Origin: Montifringilla adamsi
Lineage: Eukaryota > Chordata > Aves > Passeriformes > Passeridae
DNA: 64,000 nt
Assembly (NCBI GenBank): GCA_017590115.1
Contig: JAGGNK010012559.1
Coordinates: 764,370 to 828,369, forward strand
Direction: 5' to 3'
Both the position numbers and the translations under genes were made by a program. The notes beneath the pieces were generated by a model, which saw only the letters and a program-made list of their open reading frames with translations, was not told where the DNA came from and made no database searches. Of the stretch, positions 11,062 through 23,408 are shown one piece after another (the first letter of the stretch is position 1; each line of letters starts with the position of its first letter).

Positions 11062-11879
11062 CTGGGACGTGGATGCTCTGAGGGAATTGTGAGGGAAAAT
11101 GCACAAGAGGCACCAAAGAGCTTGGAGGGAAATGGCCAGTGAGGGGTTTGTGTAGGTGACATCTCAAGCCTGATGAATTAATTGCTGTAATTAACCACGG
11201 AGGGAATCAAACACAAGGACCCTGCAGAGATTTTGTGTAGGATCCAAAGCTCCTGTAGCCTGAATTAAAGCAGAGCACAAGAAATGGAGGGGAGGGAGTT
11301 TTGCTAAACCAAAAGGTGAGAGGTGTCAGGAGAGGATTTGCCATAATGAGGAAATTTAAGGAAATATCTTTATATTCATAGGGTCAACAAAGCCTTGAAG
11401 CAAAATCTAAGGAGAGAGGCATAGGTTAAGAAAACAGCCTGGGACAGTGAGCAGGTGATGCCCATCCCTCAGTCCTTAATTCCTGAGTATTTCCTTGCTC
11501 TCCACTGAGCTGAGTGCTCTTAGAGGGGTTTGGGTGTCTGGACCTCCTCGTATGAACATATCCAGAATGGCTGTTTTAAATGTAAAAAGAATTAACTAAA
11601 TCATTAATTAATTAAAAATTATATATGTAAAAGAATGAAAGAAGGGGTAGAGAGAGATGGGTTTGTGGTTTTTTCAAACTATCAAGAAATGAATTTTTAT
11701 AGTTCTGTTTTTGCTTTATGTGCCTGGCGCTTTTCATCTACCAAAAAAACACCCCAAACCCCAAAAACTACTTAAATTTTTTATGCATTTCTCTTTCTTG
11801 CTGATTATCTGAGTGTGCTGTCAGTTCCTGGCTGCAAACACAGTTTTGTCATAATCCCTTCAGAATAAAAACCACCAAA
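11062..11879. other. Intergenic, AT-rich, no gene seen
   Basis: AT-rich non-repetitive sequence with no recognisable gene, RNA or transposon. Confidence 0.5.
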
Positions 11880-12130
11880 AAAACCCCCAGGAAAGCACAA
11901 TATGAATTCCAATGATTTCTTCTTTACAATTCATGGCTCAAACAAGCATTTGATTTACAGTCATGGAGACACTTGCTGCAGGCTAATTAAAACCAACGTA
12001 TTGTTGGCAGATCATTTATGGAGGGAAAACAAATTGACAAAGGATAAATTAAGTTGCCACGCAATTAACTGGGAAAAAAAATAAAAATATGCCCAGCTGA
12101 AATAAGAAATGAATCCAAACATTTATCAAT
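11880..12130. promoter_or_regulatory. Possible conserved noncoding element
   Basis: A complex AT-rich segment contains several motifs used in developmental enhancers: CAATGATTTC, GCTAATTAAAACC, ACAAATTGACAAAGG and GCAATTAACTGG. It ends just before a CR1 fragment. The call rests on texture alone. Confidence 0.3.
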
Positions 12131-12259
12131 ATCTCAGCCAGGGCTGAATGAAGAAGTTTCAAATTCCCTGGAGAAAAAAGGAAGAAGATGGGACTGAAAT
12201 AAACTTGGAAGAATTCTGGGACTCAAATTTGCAGGGATGGTGGTGAAGGAAGCCAGAGC

Positions 12260-12525
12260 AAGGTGAGGTTCCATGAACTTGGCAGTCCAGGGATTTTGTT
12301 GGTCCACGGACAAGAAGGAATTCCTGCCTGGGAGGGTGGGGAGGGGCTGGGCTGGAATTGCCAGAGCAGCTGTGGCTGCCCCTGGATCCCTGGCAGTGCC
12401 CAAGGCCAGGCTGGACATTGGGGCTGGGAGCACCTGGGACAGTGGGAGGTGTCCCTGCCATGGCACTGGATGGGCTTTGAGGTCCCTTCCAACCCAAACC
12501 ATTCCATGATTCCATGATCTGTGTG
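12260..12525 (+). mobile_element. CR1 LINE fragment (3' end, plus orientation)
   Basis: The sequence ends with GGTCCCTTCCAACCCAAACC followed by ATTCCATG repeats, the signature 3' end of bird CR1 elements. Upstream it carries the usual CAGTGCCCAAGGCCAGGCTG and GGAGGTGTCCCTGCC words. It is 5'-truncated, as most CR1 insertions are, and has no intact reverse transcriptase. Confidence 0.85.
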
Positions 12526-12949
12526 ATCCCAAACCATTAAAATCACAGATTTGAGCAGGGAACCTGTTCCAGGCTCTGAATTGTCCTGAATTTGGCACCA
12601 GAGCCCTTGGGTGGAGCAATGTCACTCTCGGACACATTCCCAGTGTAGGATTGCTCTGGGCTGGGGAAGGAGGAGCTGCCCAGGCAGGAACTCCTTTGAA
12701 ACACCAGAAATCCCTTCCAGGTGGAAGCTCTCCTCCCTCTGGAGCTTTGAGCTCAGCTGGTGGGAGCTCCTGGGAATGGCAACCCTATTTTCCCTTCCTG
12801 ATCCCGCAGCCCTGGGGGGAATTTGTGTTTGACACCTGCTGGGAAGAGCTGCTGGAGCTCAATGAGCAACCTGGATTTTCCTGGCTCCGAAAGAAGAAAA
12901 TGTTCTCTGCATAAGGAGGGGACCAGCACTGGGGTTTGGCTGGCATCCA
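12526..12949. other. Intergenic, no gene seen
   Basis: No recognisable gene or repeat. Confidence 0.5.
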
Positions 12950-13110
12950 CTGGTTTGGAGTGGGATACACTGATTTTTGGGTGGGATACACTGATTTTTG
13001 AGTGGGGTACACTGGTTTTTGGGTGGGATACACTGGTTTTGTTGGGATGCACTGGATTTTGTGTGGGATGCATTGGGTTTTGGGTGAGTTACACTGGTTT
13101 TTGGATGCAA
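12950..13110. repeat. Minisatellite, about 24-26-bp unit
   Basis: Six or seven imperfect units of the form GGGTGGGATACACTGATTTTT. The minus-strand frames through it (HPKTSVPH-like repeats) are artefacts of the array. Confidence 0.8.
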
Positions 13111-15574
13111 TATTCTCCCACCTTGCCCAGAGAGCAGAACCTGAGCTGTGACCACTGAATCCAACCTTTTCTGCCTTGCTGAGCTGCTCTTTCCTGCTCT
13201 GCTGCTTTCCCTTGGCTTTTCAAGGTGTGACCACGAACAGAATAACAAAACCAGTACCAGGATCCTGCTGCAGCTGCAGCCACACTGCAGTTCTGTGGGC
13301 AATTCTGGATCTTTTGGGAAAAACAAACAAACAAACAAAACAAAAAAAAACACCTTTAAAAAAGGAAGAAGAAAATAAAAATAAATTGTTTTATTTCACC
13401 AGGCAAATGAGAATGCCTGAATGAGAGTGGCTTCCAAACATGGAAACTCCTCGGGAAGCCACCTGGGGATGTTGTGTGCTGACCTCAGCCCCGCAGCTGG
13501 CAGAGCTTTATCCTGAACTCAGTGGGAATGGAAATGATATTCCAAATGATGGAATTGCAGCCAGCAGAGCCCCTCTGCGTCAGCAGCCCAGCTCTGGAGC
13601 AATTTGGGTGGGAATTCAAGGAGTTCCATGGGAGCACCAAACCCATTCCCGCTTTCAGCTGCAAATGAGAAGGAAATTCAGGGAAACTGTAAAAATATGC
13701 GAGTGCAAGGAGGGTGTGAAGGGAGATGGAGCTCTCTGAGATTCTGCCCTGCGTTAAAAAATCATCCAGGAGGTGACCTGAGAGCAAAGCCCTGCTCCCC
13801 ACGCACCTGCAAGGGGAGGTTTGGAATTCTCTCTCCCACCTGGGACACCCAAAACACCCCCAAATCCCGGCACCCCCGTGGGACCTGCACCAGGAGAGTG
13901 TGGAGTTTTCCTCTGTTCCTCATGCATTTTTTCTGATGAAATTATTTTGAATTATTCTTTCCCTCCTGCTTTTGATCTTTGGAGATCTTGGTGGAGCTGT
14001 TTGCTCAGGCTGGGAGGGCTCACCAGGGGCTGGGTGTTTGCAATGATCTGGAGGAGGAGAAGTGGTTGAATATTGCAAAAACCCCGAGTCTGAAGGATTT
14101 TTTAACAAGAAGAGACTTGGTTTTAATGGATTCAACAAGAAAATACCTGATTCTGCAAGTCTGACATAATTTTTTTACATCAGAACTCCTCCACCATCTC
14201 CACTGGAACTGTCTCTGCACGTGAGAGGAAAATTAAACCCCAAATTACCTGAGAGACAGAACCTGAGCCCACAGGTGAGATGTTCCCCAAGTGAGTTTCT
14301 TCGTTAATTGAATTTCTCTATTTGTGCCTTCAGCCTCTGTTGAAAACTGCAAACAGAATTTGGGGCAGAAAGGTTTGGGTTTATCAGAAGGAAAAAATGG
14401 ATTTTACTGTTCCAAAGCAGCTTTTCTACTAAAAAAGAAAAAAGAAATGTTTGGAGCAGTGAAAGAAAAGTTTTTTGGTTTTGCTTTTTCAGGACTAAAG
14501 GTGCTTCAGAAAAATGGCTGTTCTGCATGAAAATGCAATTCTTATCAAAATAAAGAGATTCTACAGAGAATAACAAAAAGAGATTTAATAAAGAATTTAA
14601 ACCAGAGATTCAATAAAGAACTAAAATCAGAGATCCACTAAAGAATTAAAGCCAGAGATTCAAGGGGGTCCCTTTGCCCAGAGCCTGGCTGGCAAGGGGT
14701 GACAGACCCTGAGTTTGCTTCCTTCTATTCCCACCCCTCTGCACCTGGAGTTTCCTTCTGGCCATGACAACCTGAAGGTTGAGAAACACCAAAAATCAGA
14801 CAGCTCAAACCAGATCTCAGCCTTGCAGCTCCGATCTAATGGTGCCAGGAGTCCCTGGGAATTTAAATCATCTTTATTCCCTCCCTGTGACTCATTCCCG
14901 GGCCTGACTCAGCGTCCTCATTAGGATTTTTTCCCCTGTGGAAAGCCCAGCCTGGTTTGATCCAGAGCTCTGCCTTCCATTTGATTTAAGGTCACTCTCA
15001 GGGTTTTTTCTGCAGCTGTTCTGGCAGCTGTCCCTGCCCTGGCACAGCTGTGCCACTGCCCTGCCCTGGGCACAGCTGGAGCCAAATGTCACCAAGCCCT
15101 GCACTGGTGTCCCCAGGCCCTTCCCTTTCCCGAGTCCTGCCACCATTCCTGCAGCTCCTGCCACTCAGAGCCTTCATCTCACACCCAGAGGGACAATTGG
15201 GAGCACAGAGGGGAGAGGAGAGCCCAGCCAGGGCTGCACAGGGACAGCAGAGCCTGGGCTGCTCCTGTGCCCCAGTGGTGACACACTGGTGGCCACAGGC
15301 TGGGCATGCTGGACATCGGGCTGGGATCCAGCTGGGGATGGATCAGAGGGGTCATTCCAGAGCCCTGGACACTGTGCTGGGATGAGACTGACCAGAGAGG
15401 GTCCCACATCAGGGCTCAGGTGAAGGAAGGGATCAATTGCTGTCCTGTCAGTTAAAGATCAGTGAGTGCAACCACCCCCAGCACAGCCAGGGCCACCTCT
15501 GGCCATGTCCCCAGTGCCAGGGATGGGGACTCCCCACTGCCCTGGGCAGCTGTGCCAGGGCTGGATCAACCTTT
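13111..15574. other. Intergenic, no gene seen
   Basis: Contains an A-rich simple stretch at about 13318-13385 and three short repeats of a CCAGAGATTCAA-type word at about 14575-14665. No coding region, RNA gene or full transposon could be supported. Confidence 0.5.
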
Positions 15575-15690
15575 CAGTGAAGGAATTGTTCCCAGTATCC
15601 AACCTGAGCCTCCTTTTCTCCAGGCTAAGCCCCTTTCCCAGCTCCCTCTGGAGCTCTCCAGCCCCTTCCCTGGACCTGCTGCTGAAGGAA
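15575..15690 (-). mobile_element. CR1 LINE fragment (minus orientation)
   Basis: TATCCAACCTGAGCCTCC followed by CTCCAGGCTAAGCCC and CAGCTCCCTCTGGAGC is the CR1 interior read backwards. It is short and degraded. Confidence 0.5.
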
Positions 15691-15939
15691 CAATGGGAAT
15701 GAATCCCCTGAGCCCAAAATTTCACCAGTTCTGCTGCTCAGAGCTGAGTGTGGCATCCCTGAGTGGCACAGGTGAGCGAGGCTGGAGCCACCCCCAGGTT
15801 CACCTGCAGGGAACCTCCCCTGGGGATCTGGGACCTCTGGGATGGGACTGGCAGTGATCAGGGAAACTCAGCGACCCAACACCAATGGGAAAACCTGCTG
15901 GCTTCGGTACTGGTGATATTTATTCCTTACTTCATCCTG

Positions 15940-16290
15940 GCAAACTTCTCTCCTGGAGTATTTCTGGGGGAGAAAACAACCCGTGGCTGCGAGCAGAGTG
16001 GTGTGCATCAGGACAGCGTTTCATTAGCATGGTGATCAGATCTGAGCCCCGATAAAACCGAGCAGAGAACAGCTCCAAATGAAATCCCCGCAGCAGTTCT
16101 GGAGTGCGAGCGTTTGAGGAGAGCAAGCAGCTCGAGGCAGCACAGGCCTGGCTCTGATGAATTTAATCAGCAGTGGGAACTTTGTGTGAGACAGAAGGAA
16201 CTGCCCAGAGCCAGTTGCTGGAGCATATTGTGCTGGAACATATTTTATTTATTACTGAGTACTGTATCAGAAAGAATTTTCATCAGATCC
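15940..16290. promoter_or_regulatory. Possible conserved noncoding element
   Basis: Complex unique sequence with CpGs (CCCCGATAAAACCGAG), TCATTAGCATGGTGATCAG and GATGAATTTAATCAG (inverted ATGA/TAAT cores), leading into ATATTTTATTTATTACTG. The composition differs from the GC-rich, repeat-like flanks. Confidence 0.3.
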
Positions 16291-18239
16291 TCCCTTTGCT
16301 CCTTGTTTTTATTTTGTTCCTCTCATCTGTTCATCTCTTCTCAATGTTTGATACATTTTTCATCCTCTGCCTTCACTGGGCTTTGCCTTTCTCACTCTTT
16401 CCCAAAGTTTTCCTGTGTAGGTGTGGTCCCAGGAATTTGGGGTTCTTATGAGGGCTTTTCTTGGAAAAATTCCTTATCAGGGAATTCCTCCCAGAGCAGA
16501 CCAGTGGGACTCTGAGGGTGCACCTGCCTTGAGCTGCATTTCCATGAGAGACCAGCTCCAGCCACCTGAGCTCCATGGAAACTCCAGACACTGGTTCCAT
16601 GAGGAAGAAGAAGCAGTGAAGAAGACACGAGGGGAGTTCACCTGCAGCAGAATTCGAGCCAGGTCCAGCCATTCCTCCTCAGGATCCCCAGGAGGGCAGA
16701 GGAAACATTTGGGCTTTAGGATGGGTCTTTTAAGAGTCATTTCTGTGGCTGTGTTGGGAAATCCCCAGAAATTGTGGATATTTCCCTGCACTCCAGGCAC
16801 TTCTAGGGAGCACAGGCACCTGCTGAGCCTTGTTTGTGTTTTATCCTGAGGCTGTGGAGGCCTCCTAAGCCCTGGATTTTGGAAAAGCATCTCCAGCTCA
16901 GGCTGGGCTGGCCATGGAGAGCTGAGCACCCTGGAGAAGTTGTTTTTCTTTCCACCAGAAAGCGGAAAGAAATTTTTTATGTTAAAATATCACAACAATT
17001 CAGAAAAAAAAAAATCTTCATGATGAAGCAGCCAAAGTCTTTATCCAAGTCACCCCAGAGTCTGTGAGAGAGTCTGGGCATGCCAGGAAAAGTCCAGCCT
17101 GGATCTCCTGTGGATGGTCTGGGACTGAATTTCCTGTGCTCAGGTTTGGAAAAGTCCAGCCTGGATCTCCTGGGGATGGTCTGGGACTGCCCTTCCCTGG
17201 CTGAGCCTGGCAGGGGCCGAACAAGCAGCACCTTTGAGTGGCCTCAGCTCTGCCCTCCCCAGGCTCCTTCCCGGGGCTCCCCAGCCTGAGCCAGATCCAG
17301 AGCAGGTCTGTGAAGGAGCAGAGCCTGAATTAACTGGGGTTTGAGTGGTTTGGGCTTGCCCTCAATTAACACTGTTAATGATGTGCCCAGCTGATGGCCT
17401 CCCTCCATCCCCGGGGTTCCCTGCACAGGAGCCTCAGGCTGCTGGACCAGGCACCCCGGAGGGTTCCATGGAGCCTCTGGAGCAGGAGGTGCTCGGGCTG
17501 GTGGCTGTTCCTGATCCAGCTGCAGCATTCCCAGGGCTGGGTGGAAGCAGAGGAGGCTGCAGCATTCCCAGGGCTGGCTGGAAGCAGAGGAGGCTGCAGC
17601 ATTCCCAGGGCTGGCTGGAAGCAGAGAAGCCCAGCACCAAGCCCAGCCCCAGAGGTCACACCAGGCCTGGGTCCAGCCCCTGGGGCTGATTTGGGCTCAG
17701 GGAACAAACCCTGGAGCACTGGGGATCATGACCTGAACCCTCCTGCACAGGGCAGCTGCCTGAGGAAAGGAAGGAAGAGCAGATGAGATTTGTTCTTCTT
17801 TTGGAAGCGTTTGTTCCAAAGGCATGGCAGCTGCTCTGCCAGAGGATGTAAACAGGGGCAGTGCCCCGAGGTGAGGGAGCCCGGGGCTGCTCCTCACTCC
17901 TGAAGGATCCAACACCGCTGGCTCTTCCTCCTCAGGCCTGGCCACCACAGAGATGAGGTGACTCTGCCCCGCTTTCATCCTGTTGCTTTTTTATTTCTCT
18001 GTTCAGACATCAACTCTGCATCCATGGGGGTCAGGCTTTAGTTGCTTAAATCTTGTTTTTGGTACAGGGCTGGTCCTGCATACCCTCAAGAGTCCTTCTG
18101 TTTGGATTTTTGCACCCAAGGCCTTCCACACCCCAAATTTCCATCCCAGTCCCTGCTTTCCCCCAGCCAGGGGGAATGAAGGTCATTTGGGTGGAATTGC
18201 AAAACCTTGGCATGATGGGGGGAGAAATGACTGGCAGGA
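16291..18239. other. Intergenic, with two small tandem repeats
   Basis: A unit of about 62 bp (core AAAAGTCCAGCCTGGATCTC) is repeated twice at about 17088-17205. A 37-bp unit (core GCAGCATTCCCAGGGCTGG) is repeated three times at 17521-17630. No gene is visible. The overlapping frames at 17.2-17.8 kb on both strands come from these repeats. Confidence 0.6.
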
Positions 18240-18620
18240 AATCAGCTCTGAAAGCTCAGAGTGGTTTATGGGAGTAAACCTTGCTCTCATTAGGAAAATC
18301 CAGATTTGCTGTGGCACTGCGAGTTTGAGCTGGGATGCACACAATATTTCCTTGGGATATCTGGCAGCTGGATCAGTGTTTAATATATCCATTAAATGCT
18401 ACATCGAGATGTAAGAGCAGCCAATAAAACTTGTTTATTTACCTCTGAAACCTCTGGCAGAGCAGAGCCCATCACTCCCTGGATATATTTCCCCGTTCCC
18501 ATCTCCCAGCTATTGGGAATGACAGCAATAAAAGGAAGAGCCATAGATTTTCTCTCCGAGCCTGCATTTACCGTGGACAAAACAAATCCTATCAAAATGC
18601 ATTTATTTATTTATCTCTCC
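18240..18620. promoter_or_regulatory. Possible conserved noncoding element
   Basis: A long unique AT-rich stretch with words such as CTCATTAGGAAAATCC, CCATTAAATGCTACATCG, AGCAGCCAATAAAACTTG and TTTATTTATTTATC. It has few CpGs, no simple repeat beyond the short TTTA run and no CR1 match. It resembles ancient noncoding sequence. Confidence 0.3.
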
Positions 18621-21600
18621 CTGGAATGCACCCAGAGTGCAACTCCTGATGTGTTTCTACAATTGCCTGGAATATCCAGGAGGCCCAATCACCCCCATCT
18701 TCACTGAGCCCTTCCCTGGGATCCATCTCCAGGAAAAACAGAGCGTTTTGGCTTTATTGACATTTATGGCTGTGTTTATTGTCCCCGTGCTGGGACAGCC
18801 AAGGGTTTCCTTGGCTGGCACATGCACAGTCCCCCCCTTCCAGTACCTCCCAACTATCAATTCCCAAAAATTGCCTCCAATTCCAAACCTGTAACATTTC
18901 AAACAGGAGTGGAGAAGTAAAACTGAGCACTAAAGCAGGCTGGTGGGTTCAGACAAGTGCACAGCCAGCAGGAAAATCTGGAATAAAAATATTTCTCTGC
19001 TTTCCCACTTGGTGAAGGTGACAGCCTTCCAGTGCCTTGTTTTCATAACTTTAACATCTTTTGATATTTTCCCAGTGCTGTCCCAGGCTCTGGACACAGG
19101 GAACGAGCTGTGGGTGAGAAGGAACAGAGGGCAGCTTGACCTCGGTGTAAAATCCCCAAATCCCCACAGTTTGTAGGGAGCTGGATCCTGCTGGGGGCTG
19201 GCAGAGGGAATGTGGGCAGGGGCTGCTTGTGATTGTCTCCATCTCTCCCAAGAACTGAAGGAACACTAAGACAAGGGGATATTTTATCAGTTTTTCCATG
19301 GCAGAGGGGACAGAGCTGTGATCCAGAGGTTGATGTTGCTGATCCAGAGCCCAGCTGAGCTGGGCTCATTCTGATCTGAACCCCTGAAAAAAACAATTTT
19401 ATGAAGACCTGTAATGGTTTCTCCTTTATTTTCCCTGCTCCTGTTTGTTTGTGTGGCTTTACAAGGCCACTGCTCACCCAGGGAAGGAGAGGGACAGGGC
19501 AAGGTGCTGATCACCCTCTCAGTGTCTCTCCGGCTAATTAGACAGGCATTAATTACCAGCTTAGGGCTTGGACCTGCTAAATGTTCTCACAAAGATGAGA
19601 GCAGGGTAAACCCAAACTGCCTCTGCACAGGGTTCTGTCAGAGGGATTTGGGTGGGATTCAGGAGACAGGGAATGTCATTTCCGTGTGTTCCCTGGGGTG
19701 CTCAGCATGGAGTTCCCAGTGTGGGAACGTTTTCCATCCTCCCAGCTCCTGCCATTGCAGGATCCATACCTGGGCAGCATTTGGCAAAGCTTTGGGATGG
19801 TTCCTGCTCTGGAATTTCCTGATGGGAATGGTGATGGAGACAAAGGCATGGTGGGAGTAAGGCTGAGAGGACACTGAGAGGAGCAACCTCGGTGTATTCC
19901 AAAGGTTTGTCCATAACCAGGCCAGGCCAGAGCCAGGGATGAGCCACGAAAACCCCAGTTCTGGACAGGAGAACTGGAAACATTCCTTGCATTGTTCAGC
20001 TCCACATTTGTCAGGAATGGGGAATACATTCCACCAGCCCCAGTTATTCCAGTGGTTATTCCAGGATTCTCGACCCTGCTGAAGCTGCACATTTGGACAG
20101 GGTTTGTCCCTGTGGGAGCCCTCAGATCCCACTGAGCCCTTGGAAAATCCAGCTGCTGATTGTGCTGCAGAAATAACAATTCTGGGATGGTGCTTCCTGA
20201 AGGAGAAGGATGTTCCTGACTCCTGGGCCTGACAGCGGATTTATCACCTCTCCACATCCCCCGTGGGGATGGGAAAATCCTTAGGAACAATTATCCCACC
20301 CAAACCGTGCTTCCCTTCCCTTGTTTCCAGCTCACCTGGGGGCTCCTTTTCCATGTAAAACATTCCCGGTGCTGACAAGGCTCCTGTCACTGATGAGGTG
20401 GAAAACAGCCCCTGCCAGCAGCAGGGAATCATCAGAGGGATGAAAAATGAGCTGTGGAGAGCAGGGCCCAGCCAGGACTGTGCTAATTGCTGTGCTAATT
20501 ACAGCCAGGGGCACGTGGAGATGAATTCCTGGTGGGAAGGGAGATGCTCTGAGCGTTCCTCACTGCAGGGAGGGTGGGATCAGCTCTGGCTGCTCTCCTG
20601 TAGCAGCGGGGTGAATGAACAGGCAGGAGGAATCGCCTGCCACGCTTCAACCATTGCCTTTCACCCTGCCAGGAGCTGAAGCAGCTGAGAGGGGCAAACT
20701 GGAGGAAAATCCCCCTTTTGAACCACCCTGTGTCCGTCCTGCTGCAGTTCCAAGGCTAAAAATTCTGTGTGGCTCCAAGCCCTGAGTCGGGGCAGATGGG
20801 GGATAAAGGCAGCTCTGCTCTCTGTTCCTGGCCAGGTTATCAATAACTATTTATGAGTCTGAGGATTCCAAGCAGAAAGGAGAGAAAAAGGCAAAGAGAG
20901 ACAAAACCACATAAAAAATGTGAAAAGTCCCTTTCTACCCGAGCAAAATGAGCACTTGGCCTTGGCATGGTGCAAGGGGGTTTGGCTTTGATAGTGACCT
21001 AAATTTAACTTTTCTAAAGGTTCAAAGAAACCTCAGCCCTGAACTGATTCCTCTCAGTTTAAACCCAGAGTGCTCTGTGATCTCCCAGCTGGGTCGCAAT
21101 GCTTTTGTCATCCTGGGAGGGAAGCACCAAACCTGGAATTGTCAAACCTGGAATTGTTCCAACCTGGAATTCTGGGGGTGCTTCGGGTGAGGGGAGGATT
21201 CCTCAGGGCTGACCAAGGAGCCAAACTCTCGATTATTTTTCCAGGTGAGGTTGGGATTCACTGCACTCCAGGGAGACTCCCAGGTTCTGCCTGGCTGCCT
21301 CCACCTCAAGGAAAAATTGAACCATTAATTCCCTTCAGAGGTTTCTTGTGAGAATGGAAACAAGAGACAGGAATGGTTTTCCATGGGAATATTGAGTGGA
21401 GTCACCCCTCACTGAGGGGCGAAGGGATGAGTGCACATCCAATCACAAATACCCCAAACCCCCTGAATTTGACCTCATTAATGATTTTCTAGGGAGTGAT
21501 GACAGCAAAACAGGAGGAGAGAGAGGGAAATGGCACCGAGGAGAGCTGGGGCAGGTTTCCCTTCAGCTCCAGGGAATCACACCTTCCCTCAGAGGTGTTT

Positions 21601-21769
21601 CCTCCGGGATGCCCACCTGGAAATGCATCCTGCCTCGGGACATTCTGCAGGAACAGGACCATCCCTTCCTCCTCTTCCCCTGGGATGCAGGAATGTGGCT
21701 CTGGAAGCAGCACGAGGCTCTAATGGAATGAGAATCTCAACTTCCATGAAAAAAAAAAAAAAACAATAA
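18621..21769. other. Intergenic, no gene seen
   Basis: Short TAATT-rich patches at 19525-19560 (GGCTAATTAGAC, GGCATTAATTACC) and 20478-20510 (GTGCTAATTGCTGTGCTAAT) could be parts of enhancers. Two or three short CAAACCTGGAATTG repeats lie at 21128-21172. No gene, RNA or transposon was recognised. Confidence 0.45.
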
Positions 21770-21930
21770 AAACCCCAACCTCGGCTCATTACACGCTCGA
21801 GCAGCTCCGGGAACAAGGCAGAACTCCTCATGAATATTCTGGCAAGCGGCAGAAGAGCGAGATTGCTGCGCCCCCGGCCCCTCATCAGCCGGGTAATTAA
21901 CGGGGGCACAGTGCTAATTGGGGGCAAATC
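21770..21930. promoter_or_regulatory. Possible conserved noncoding element
   Basis: Mixes CpGs (CACGCTCGAGCAGCTCCGG, AAGCGGCAGAAGAGCGAG) with AT cores (CTCATGAATATTC, GGTAATTAACGGG, GTGCTAATTGGG). The sharp contrast with its flanks suggests constraint. Not tested. Confidence 0.3.
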
Positions 21931-22469
21931 CCGAGCACAGAGCAGGGAGGGGAGGGACAGGTCCCCTCCTGCCCCAAACTCACCTGTCTGAGGTGTTCTC
22001 TGGTGGGCTGGAGGCAGGGGCAGGGTGTGAGGGGTGGATGAGCCTCCCTCACCCGGCTGTGCCCACGGAGCTCCAGGTCCCGTCCCCAGGTGTGGAATGG
22101 AGTCAAAACCCAGCAGGAATTCCCTGCAGACACCTTGGGTCAACCCCAGCCAGGAATCTGCAGGAATATTTGCAGTAAAAGGAAGCAGAGGTGGCCAAGC
22201 CCCTCAGGGACGGAGCGAGAGTGGCAGGACAGGGGTTCCAGGAAGGTTTTGGGGTCACAGTGTGGAACAGGTTCAGTGTGGGGTGGCCTTGAGGGTCTGC
22301 AGGGTTTGGACCTGAGCCATGGAACAAATGGGTCAGAGGGTAGAACTTTGGGGCAGCTTCCACTTTTTGTTCTTTTTCTCTTCTTTTTCTTTTCTGCAAA
22401 CATTTCAGCCCAGTTCTAAAAGACCTAATCAGGTGATAAATGTAAAAAACTCGAGGTGAGCTGATGTCA
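21931..22469. other. Intergenic, no gene seen
   Basis: No recognisable gene. A T/C-rich stretch lies at 22360-22400. Confidence 0.45.
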
Positions 22470-22690
22470 GACTCCTCCAGGCTGCTCCAAGCTCCATCAG
22501 CCCTGGCCTTGAACACTCCCAGGGATGGGATGGAATGGGATGGGATGGAATGGAATCCCATGGATTCCCCTGTGCCAGGGCCTCCCCACCCTCACAGGGA
22601 GCAGTTTTTCCTCAACATCCCCTCCAAATCCACTTTTTGTCAGTTTAAAACCATCCCGCTCATCCTGTCACTCCATCCATTGTAATCAGC
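22470..22690 (-). mobile_element. CR1 LINE fragment (minus orientation), degraded
   Basis: CCATCAGCCCTGGCCTTGAA, CCCAGGGATGGGATGG and CAGTTTAAAACCATCCC follow the reversed CR1 3' region. A short GGGATGGAAT expansion lies inside at about 22522-22556. Confidence 0.55.
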
Positions 22691-23352
22691 TCCGTTTTTA
22701 GCAGTTTCCAATAAAAATGTGGCACATCTGGAGGTTGTTGGTCCAACATCTGCTGGGTGCCCATTTTTTGCCCCAAATCAGAACTGCACAAAGCTCAGAG
22801 CTCTCCCCAAGCTTGGGGCACCATGGTGTAAATAAATATTTGTTCTTCACATGCCCTCACCCCACCCCTCCCACAAAATCCCCCAGACTCCCCCAGAACC
22901 CCCCAAATCCCTGCAAAATCACTTTTCTAAAGGCAGAGTCACCAAGCCCCACATTTATACCTTTATTTCCCATTTTCCATTTTCCTCCCTTTTCCCCTGT
23001 TTCTTGCTTTTTCCTTCATTTTTCCTCTTCTCTCCCTGTCTTCCCTTCCCCCACAATTTTCCTCTCTTTTTTCCCTGTTTTCCTGCTTCAGTTCAGTCTA
23101 GTGGGGAACATTCCGGGGGTGCAAGCAGGAAATTCTGAGTGATTTGGGAGACAGGAAAAACTAAAAAAGGGATCAGAGTTGTTCCCCCAGCCCCGCTCCT
23201 ACCTCTGGGCTGTCCTTGTGGGACCAGACTTTGTGTCCTCGTGTCTCCATGTCCTGTGCCACCACAGCTGCCAGGTGTCAAAGCCTCCAGACTGACTCAA
23301 GCTCTTATTGCTCCTCCAAGACAGATTTTTTTTTTTTTTTTTTTTTAGCCTC

Positions 23353-23408
<56 letters not shown>

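Noticed and set aside
10509..11162. 217-codon frame on the minus strand, recurring at 29.4, 40.2 and 52.7 kb
   Set aside because: It lies inside the family A LTR. Recurrence is due to the repeat; LTRs do not normally encode protein, and other frames are equally open.
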